Origin: JBARCX01 sp049794535 | Lineage (GTDB): Bacteria > Pseudomonadota > Gammaproteobacteria > Xanthomonadales > Rhodanobacteraceae | Assembly (NCBI GenBank): GCA_049794535.1 | Contig: JBARCX010000274.1 | Coordinates: 1 to 26,385, forward strand | Length of the DNA stretch: 26,385 nucleotides | Direction: 5' to 3' | The notes under the pieces: generated by a model | What the model was told of the DNA's origin: nothing | Seen by the model: the letters and a program-made list of their open reading frames with translations, nothing else | The model's database searches: none | Shown here: positions 21,848-26,385 of the stretch, in pieces | Position numbering within the stretch: position 1 is the first letter of the stretch | Layout of the letters: each line of letters begins with the position of its first letter | Translations under genes and position numbers: made by a program

Positions 21848-22519
21848 ATGAATCAGCTACCTGTGCGCACTGGCGCAATTGCATTGCTATCGCTGCTTTG
21901 TGCGCAACCCGTTATTGCCCGCGAATCGAGCCATGGTTGGCCGGATACACCACTCAGCCGCACGCAGGCACTGGCTGAACTGCAGACGCTGAATGCCGAA
22001 TTGCTCAGTCACCCCAGCGCTACGTTGACCCTGGAGCGCTGGTGTGGCGCGCATCAATTAGCACCGGTGGCGAAGATCGTGGCGCATCGCGTGCAAGGCG
22101 CGGATAAGCCATTGCCCGAGGGCGCACGTGATCAGCTTGGTATCGGTCCGGATGAGCCAGTGCGTTATCGCCGGGTGCAGTTGGCCTGTGGTGATGTGGT
22201 GTTATCCGATGCGGACAACTGGTATGTGCCGGCACGGCTCACGGCGGCGATGAATCAGCAGCTCGACAGCTCCGATGTGCCGTTCGGCAAGGTGGTGCAG
22301 CCGTTGCACTTCCGTCGCCAGACACTTTCTGCGGAGGTGCTTTGGTCACCGCTGCCTGAAGGCTGGGATAGTGGTGCTCCCCTGCCGCCATCCAGCGATA
22401 AACCGCTGAGCATTCCGGCCCATGTATTGCAGCATCGCGCCGTGCTGTACACGCAGGACAACCAGCCGTTTAGCCTGGTGATCGAGAGCTACACGGCGAA
22501 CGTATTGGCTCACCCTTGA
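21848..22519 (+). CDS. Exported protein with probable UbiC/UTRA (chorismate lyase-like) fold
   Basis: A 223-residue protein with an N-terminal signal peptide ending VIA before RESSHG. The rest fits the UbiC/UTRA pattern by eye. LGIGPDEPVRYRRVQLACGD corresponds to the entry strands. VLSDADNWYVPARLT corresponds to the segment where UbiC has AGRTVVPVSTLS. DVPFGKVVQPLHFRRQTLS matches the PLG...LF...TLTR region. LQHRAVLYTQDNQPFSLVIESY matches the closing RRS...GKPLLLTELFL. UbiC releases pyruvate from chorismate, and UTRA domains of GntR regulators bind small ligands. An exported member directly downstream of trpE is odd, since chorismate is cytoplasmic. Function unknown; it may be a ligand-binding relative rather than an enzyme. 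Confidence 0.6.
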   Translation: MNQLPVRTGAIALLSLLCAQPVIARESSHGWPDTPLSRTQALAELQTLNAELLSHPSATLTLERWCGAHQLAPVAKIVAHRVQGADKPLPEGARDQLGIGPDEPVRYRRVQLACGDVVLSDADNWYVPARLTAAMNQQLDSSDVPFGKVVQPLHFRRQTLSAEVLWSPLPEGWDSGAPLPPSSDKPLSIPAHVLQHRAVLYTQDNQPFSLVIESYTANVLAHP

Positions 22520-22523
22520 GCGG

Positions 22524-22612
22524 GTAGGTTGGGGCGAGCTTGCGAACCCCAACGTCGACGTATCTCGATGTTGGGTATCCCCCGGATCAAGTCCGGGGTC
22601 CACCCAACCTAC
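22524..22612. repeat. 89-bp nested inverted-repeat element
   Basis: The outer arms gtaggttggg (22524-22533) and cccaacctac (22603-22612) enclose two strong hairpins. gttgggg (22528-22534) pairs with ccccaac (22547-22553). ttgggt (22571-22576) pairs with acccaa (22602-22607) and encloses ccccgga (22580-22586) / tccgggg (22592-22598). It sits between convergent genes. The layout is that of a dispersed intergenic repeat of REP/MITE type, and it may also act as a terminator. Confidence 0.65.
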
Positions 22613-22631
22613 AACGCAATATATCCAGCCG

Positions 22632-24812
22632 TTACAATGTAAACGTCACACTCGCACGCACCGTTCGTGGCGTACCCTGATTGAGAATGAAACCCCAACT
22701 GGTCATCCAGTATTTTTCATTTGTGAGGTTATCGATACCCACGCGGTAGGTAATCGCGTGGCCGCCCAGCGATGTGCTGTAGCGCGCGCCGAGATCGAAC
22801 GTGTGATACGCACCGATGAAGTTACTGTTGTTGGCTTCGATCGCTTCATTGCCTACGTAACGCCCGCCCGCGTTCAGCACGAGCCCGGGGATCTGCGGCA
22901 TGGCGTATTCGACGTACAGATTGCCCTGCACGCGCGGTGCACCGTAAGCGCGCTTGCCATCCACGTCCGACGCAGCGCGCACATTGCTTGCATCGAGGTA
23001 CATCACGCCGCCGATCAGGGTCCAGTTCTTGGCTAGCGTCATCTGTGCGGAGAGGTCGATGCCCTGGTAACGCGTTTGTCCGTCCTGCACGAACACGTTG
23101 TTGGAGTTGAGGTACTGCAGGCCGCGATCGACGCGGAACAGCGCGAGGTTGGCGCTCCACGTGTCGAAGTCGGTTTTAGCGCCAAGCTCAAACTGCTTAC
23201 TGATGGTGGGCGCGAAGGATTGGTATGCGTTCACCGCGCTTTGCGGTGCGCTGCCACCCTGTTCCAGCGACTGCACATAGCTCGCGTAGATCGAGACGGG
23301 CGCGATGGGCTTGTAGATCAGCGCGGCGGTTGGCGTTATCGGGGTCTTTTCGTAGCGCGCTGTGGGTGCGTTGCTGCCCGCGCTGAATGTCTTGTCGATG
23401 AAATCCATGTAGCGCAGACCAAGCAGGGCCGACCACTCCGGTGAGAACGTCACGGTGTCGCTGGCGAACAGGGCGCGCTGCGTGGTGGTTTCTGCCAGGT
23501 AGGTATTGCGGTTGACTGCGACATTCGGGTTGGCGAACACTGGCACATTGAAGATGTTGCCCTCGCCTAGCACCTGTGACTGGAACTCGAGGGGATAGTG
23601 CTCATCGAGGCCTTGCCATGAAGCACCAAACACGACGTCGTGCTTGATCGAGCCGGTGTCGAACTTGCCGCTGAACATGCCCTGCCACTGCTGGTAGTTG
23701 TAGCGTGAGTAGCCCAGGTAGTTGAGATCGGTATAGCCACCCTGGTTGTCGGTGAGGATCAGCGCGCTGTCCTGATTCTCACGCGTCTGATTGGCGTAGC
23801 TGTAGTCGATGCTGAAGTTCCAGTCGGGTGAGATATCCCACTTCAAGCCGGTGTTGGCTACACGGAACGAGGTCTTGTAGCCGGTGTAGGGCTGGGTCAC
23901 GCGCTGGTCGCCAGCGATGGGTGCTGGCAGGTGTACTGGTGCGGCTACCGGCCAGCCGAAATCCTGGCCGAGGATGATGCCGTAGTAGGCGCCCCGCACG
24001 TCGCGATCCTGATAGATGGTGTTGAGGTGCCAATGCAGATTGGAGGTGATGTCCTTGGTCAACGCCAGTGATGCGGCGTTGCGCTTGATATGGCCGCCGT
24101 CGACGAAGGTATCGCCATCCTCGTGCACCAAATTGACCCGATAGCCCCAGCCACCTTGGCCACCAAACGTGCCGCCCAAATCGGCCGCTTCTTTGAACAC
24201 ACCGTCCGACACATAGCCGAGCGTGAAGCTGGCATAGGGCTGCAGCGTCGGTTGCTTGGAGACAAAGTTGAGAATGCCGCCCGGTTGGCCAAAGCCATAC
24301 ATGAAGCCGCCCGGGCCTTTCAGTAGCTCGATCTGGCTAAATGGCTCCAGCGGCATGTCGCTGCCCCAATTGGGTACCGACAGGCCGTCCATCTTGTAGC
24401 CGTTGAGCAGATCCACCGGTAGCCCGCGCACGGCGATGCCGGATGACTCGCCGGCGTAGCCCGTTGCCAGCGGTGTGACACCCGGGTCTGCCTTGAAGGC
24501 GTCGTTGATGTCCAGTGCTTGCCGATTCTGAATCAGATCCGAGGTGACCGCGTCGATGCTAAAGGGCGTGTCGAGCAAACTGCGTTGGCCCAACGCGCCC
24601 GTGTTGGCTGCGTTTGCACGATAGAAATCGATGCTGCTCGTGGCGGTGACATTCACCTGGTCGAGCGATTTGGCATTTTGCACGTTGGCGGTACTGGTAT
24701 CAGCGTTGCTGGCATGTGCTGCCGTAATTGCCAGTGCGGTGAGGATGAGTGCAACAACGTGGCGACGTTTACCGAGGCAGCGCGTAGCGCTGCCAAAAAA
24801 GACAGGGGGCAT
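22632..24812 (-). CDS. TonB-dependent siderophore receptor
   Basis: A 726-residue outer-membrane receptor. The signal peptide (about 1-36) is followed by a TonB box LDQVNVTA (50-57). A plug domain (about 75-190) shows TPFSIDAVTSDLIQNRQALDI, GIAVRGLP, VPNWGSDMPLEPFSQIELLKGPGGFMYGFGQPGGILNFVSKQP. A 22-strand barrel follows, with the family's DISPDWNFSIDYSYAN, WSALLGLRY, YASYVQSLEQGGSAP and KQFELGAKTDF; it ends VRASVTFTL. The plug wording fits the ferric-hydroxamate/FoxA-FhuE-like receptors; the actual ligand is uncertain. There is no N-terminal signalling domain. AAGGAA precedes the ATG. It is 73 bases downstream of the PepSY-TM gene, with which it probably forms an operon. Confidence 0.92.
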   Translation of the reverse strand: MPPVFFGSATRCLGKRRHVVALILTALAITAAHASNADTSTANVQNAKSLDQVNVTATSSIDFYRANAANTGALGQRSLLDTPFSIDAVTSDLIQNRQALDINDAFKADPGVTPLATGYAGESSGIAVRGLPVDLLNGYKMDGLSVPNWGSDMPLEPFSQIELLKGPGGFMYGFGQPGGILNFVSKQPTLQPYASFTLGYVSDGVFKEAADLGGTFGGQGGWGYRVNLVHEDGDTFVDGGHIKRNAASLALTKDITSNLHWHLNTIYQDRDVRGAYYGIILGQDFGWPVAAPVHLPAPIAGDQRVTQPYTGYKTSFRVANTGLKWDISPDWNFSIDYSYANQTRENQDSALILTDNQGGYTDLNYLGYSRYNYQQWQGMFSGKFDTGSIKHDVVFGASWQGLDEHYPLEFQSQVLGEGNIFNVPVFANPNVAVNRNTYLAETTTQRALFASDTVTFSPEWSALLGLRYMDFIDKTFSAGSNAPTARYEKTPITPTAALIYKPIAPVSIYASYVQSLEQGGSAPQSAVNAYQSFAPTISKQFELGAKTDFDTWSANLALFRVDRGLQYLNSNNVFVQDGQTRYQGIDLSAQMTLAKNWTLIGGVMYLDASNVRAASDVDGKRAYGAPRVQGNLYVEYAMPQIPGLVLNAGGRYVGNEAIEANNSNFIGAYHTFDLGARYSTSLGGHAITYRVGIDNLTNEKYWMTSWGFILNQGTPRTVRASVTFTL

Positions 24813-24885
24813 GATGAGGTTCCTTAGATTGATTCATGTCCAGCTGGCGTCGGCTTGCCGGAAGTTCGGGCAGTGCTATGTACGT

Positions 24886-26385
24886 TTAATGCGGTGCTGA
24901 CAACGCCCATACGCTGTGTGCGTCGCCGCGATAGGCCCGGCGTAGTGCAGCGCGCGCGAGGCATACGAAGACGATGCCGAGTGCGATACCCGTGAGATCA
25001 ACACCGAGTACGCGCGCTGTGCCGGGCATCCATGTGCTGGTCCATGCCGTTGCGTTGCCGAGTAGATCCGCCATGGCTACAGCGATCGTCAGCACGGCGG
25101 TTGCCGACAATAGTTCGATGGCGGCACGTGGAATCGGTCGAGCAAACACATAAGCGCAGGCAGCGAGGAACAATCCATAGCAGGTGACCTGCTGCGGAGT
25201 GGCCGCGTCAATACCAAGATGCGATGCCACTAGTGTTGCGGCGAATGCGCCGGAAATGCCCAGGCACGTCCCCACGCATACGCCGATAGTGGCGCGCGCC
25301 ATGATGCGTGTGCGTAGAGGCTGATTCACATGACGTCGCTTGCGCCGTGACTCGATCCACAACAGGTTGCCCGAGTAAAAAAGGAACGCCCCTGCGAGGC
25401 CGAGCGCGAAATACAACCAGCGCACGGTGTAACCGCCGAAGCTGCCGAAATGCAGGCCGTACATGGCGGAGTTGGTCATGCCGTTGATGCTGTTCTGCGG
25501 GCCTACGTGTGCGGAAAGTACGTGGCCATCGCTACCGGAAAGCGCAACGGTGCCGTAGGTGCCGAGCGTGTGCTGCGAGAGCCCACGTACTTCCACCACG
25601 GCATTGCGGTCGCCGTAATGTGTGTAGTGCAGGTAGTCCGGTTTGAACGTGGTGACGCCGGTGGTCAGCGCTGTCGCATGTGCGCGTTCGATCAACTGCT
25701 CCGGTGTGAGCATGGCGGCCGGTGTACCGGTGGCCGTGAGTGTGGGGGCTGTCGAGATGGCTTGTGCGAACGTGCCAAACAGCTTGCCATCGAACGCGAT
25801 GACGTTGAGTGCGGCAAGCGTGATGGTGAACAGGCACAGGATGGAGCCGGTGACCGCAAATATAATATGGAACGGAAGACTGATGACACCGATCGCGTTG
25901 TGCGCGTCCTGCCATAGCCGCTTCATGTTGTGCCCCACGCGCATCGCGAACAGGTCACGAACCAGTTGCGGCAAGTGAATCAGCAGGCCGGACATCAGTG
26001 CCAGCCCATACAGCACGCTTACGATGCCCATCAGGTACAGGCCGACGACGGGTAGTCCTAATGAATCGTGCAATGCATAGACGAAGTCGGCCAAGTTGCC
26101 AGCGCCTGCGGCATCGCGTGGCGCAGCTAATTCACTGGCCGTAGCGAAGCGCGCGTTGTCCTTGTCTTGCCAGTAGGCATAGGCGGCATGGGCGCTATCG
26201 GTGGGTAACACGATGCCGAAATCGTCGCGTGCTTCCGGGTGCTGCGCGATCAGTTGGTCAATCAGTGTGCTTACGGGAACGCCGGCATCGCTCACGCTAC
26301 GCCATGGTGGGTTCTGCCATGCGGCAACGTCATCGTGAAATACGGTGAGCGCGCCGGCATAGAACGCCACGAACAGGGCGAAGCC
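24886..26385 (-). CDS. PepSY-associated membrane protein (siderophore-reductase type), 5' end off the right edge
   Basis: 499 residues are visible; the true N-terminus is beyond the window because the frame stays open (GFALFVAFYAGALTVFHDD). The apparent start inside the window is an internal GTG in the first membrane helix. The protein has four PepSY_TM-type helix groups. Landmarks are FHDDVAAWQNP, LADFVYALHDSLGLP, RLWQDAHNAIGVISLPFHIIFAVTGS with conserved His, and LHFGSFGGYTVRWLYFALGLAGAFLFYSGNLLWIESRRKR. A hydrophobic tail follows. Relatives (FoxB/PiuB group) work next to TonB-dependent receptors, releasing iron from siderophores at the inner membrane. Its position just upstream of the receptor gene supports that job. 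Confidence 0.88.
   Translation of the reverse strand, partial: GFALFVAFYAGALTVFHDDVAAWQNPPWRSVSDAGVPVSTLIDQLIAQHPEARDDFGIVLPTDSAHAAYAYWQDKDNARFATASELAAPRDAAGAGNLADFVYALHDSLGLPVVGLYLMGIVSVLYGLALMSGLLIHLPQLVRDLFAMRVGHNMKRLWQDAHNAIGVISLPFHIIFAVTGSILCLFTITLAALNVIAFDGKLFGTFAQAISTAPTLTATGTPAAMLTPEQLIERAHATALTTGVTTFKPDYLHYTHYGDRNAVVEVRGLSQHTLGTYGTVALSGSDGHVLSAHVGPQNSINGMTNSAMYGLHFGSFGGYTVRWLYFALGLAGAFLFYSGNLLWIESRRKRRHVNQPLRTRIMARATIGVCVGTCLGISGAFAATLVASHLGIDAATPQQVTCYGLFLAACAYVFARPIPRAAIELLSATAVLTIAVAMADLLGNATAWTSTWMPGTARVLGVDLTGIALGIVFVCLARAALRRAYRGDAHSVWALSAPH

Noticed and set aside
1..26385. tRNA, rRNA, CRISPR, prophage, insertion sequence or integrase signals
   Set aside because: None were seen: no direct-repeat/spacer array, no transposase-like protein and no structural RNA gene that I can recognise.

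Overview
The window is chromosomal DNA of high GC content from a gammaproteobacterium. It most likely belongs to the Xanthomonadales, family Rhodanobacteraceae (Dyella / Luteibacter / Rhodanobacter type). I infer this from the mix of genes: a eukaryote-type class I fructose-bisphosphate aldolase beside pyruvate kinase and gap, a long-form purC, TrpE, a DjlA-type J protein, and a two-component pair resembling the 'proteobacterial dedicated sortase' regulators. This is a protein-level judgement made without a database search. I see no rRNA, tRNA, CRISPR array, prophage or insertion sequence.

Layout. 1-5438 is a central carbon block: gap (minus, cut by the window edge), an OsmC-type peroxidase, a secreted S1/P1 nuclease, pyruvate kinase, a secreted TonB-C-domain protein and class I aldolase. 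5545-7962 holds three tandem minus-strand outer-membrane beta-barrel paralogues. Each has its own hairpin terminator and the same 63-bp promoter module with exactly conserved internal spacing. 8230-10807 has transketolase and a small four-helix membrane protein. 10893-13031 is a compact minus-strand operon: purC, an EmrE-type SMR exporter, a DUF962/Mpo1 protein and a four-helix membrane protein. 13165-15038 runs cytochrome c, djlA-like and ribulose-phosphate epimerase. 15231-16016 encodes a secreted Sel1-like protein.

16017-16956 looks empty but carries two strong minus-strand intrinsic terminators with no annotated gene feeding them. It also has a candidate 38-residue membrane protein on the minus strand and an 8+1+8 palindrome. 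I read it as a small-RNA / small-protein locus next to the two-component system.

16957-20279 encodes an OmpR-type response regulator, a secreted cysteine-containing protein, and a sensor kinase with a large periplasmic, CBM9-like domain. The first two overlap by one base and the kinase follows after 21 bases. 20364-22519 is trpE, translationally coupled to an exported protein that looks like the UbiC/UTRA fold. An 89-bp nested inverted repeat separates this from a minus-strand iron-uptake pair: a TonB-dependent siderophore receptor (22632-24812) and a PepSY-TM protein truncated by the right window edge.

The most noteworthy items are the shared promoter module of the three porin-like genes, the hidden transcripts and small ORF at 16139-16830, the sortase-type two-component system with no sortase nearby, and the UbiC-like exported protein downstream of trpE.
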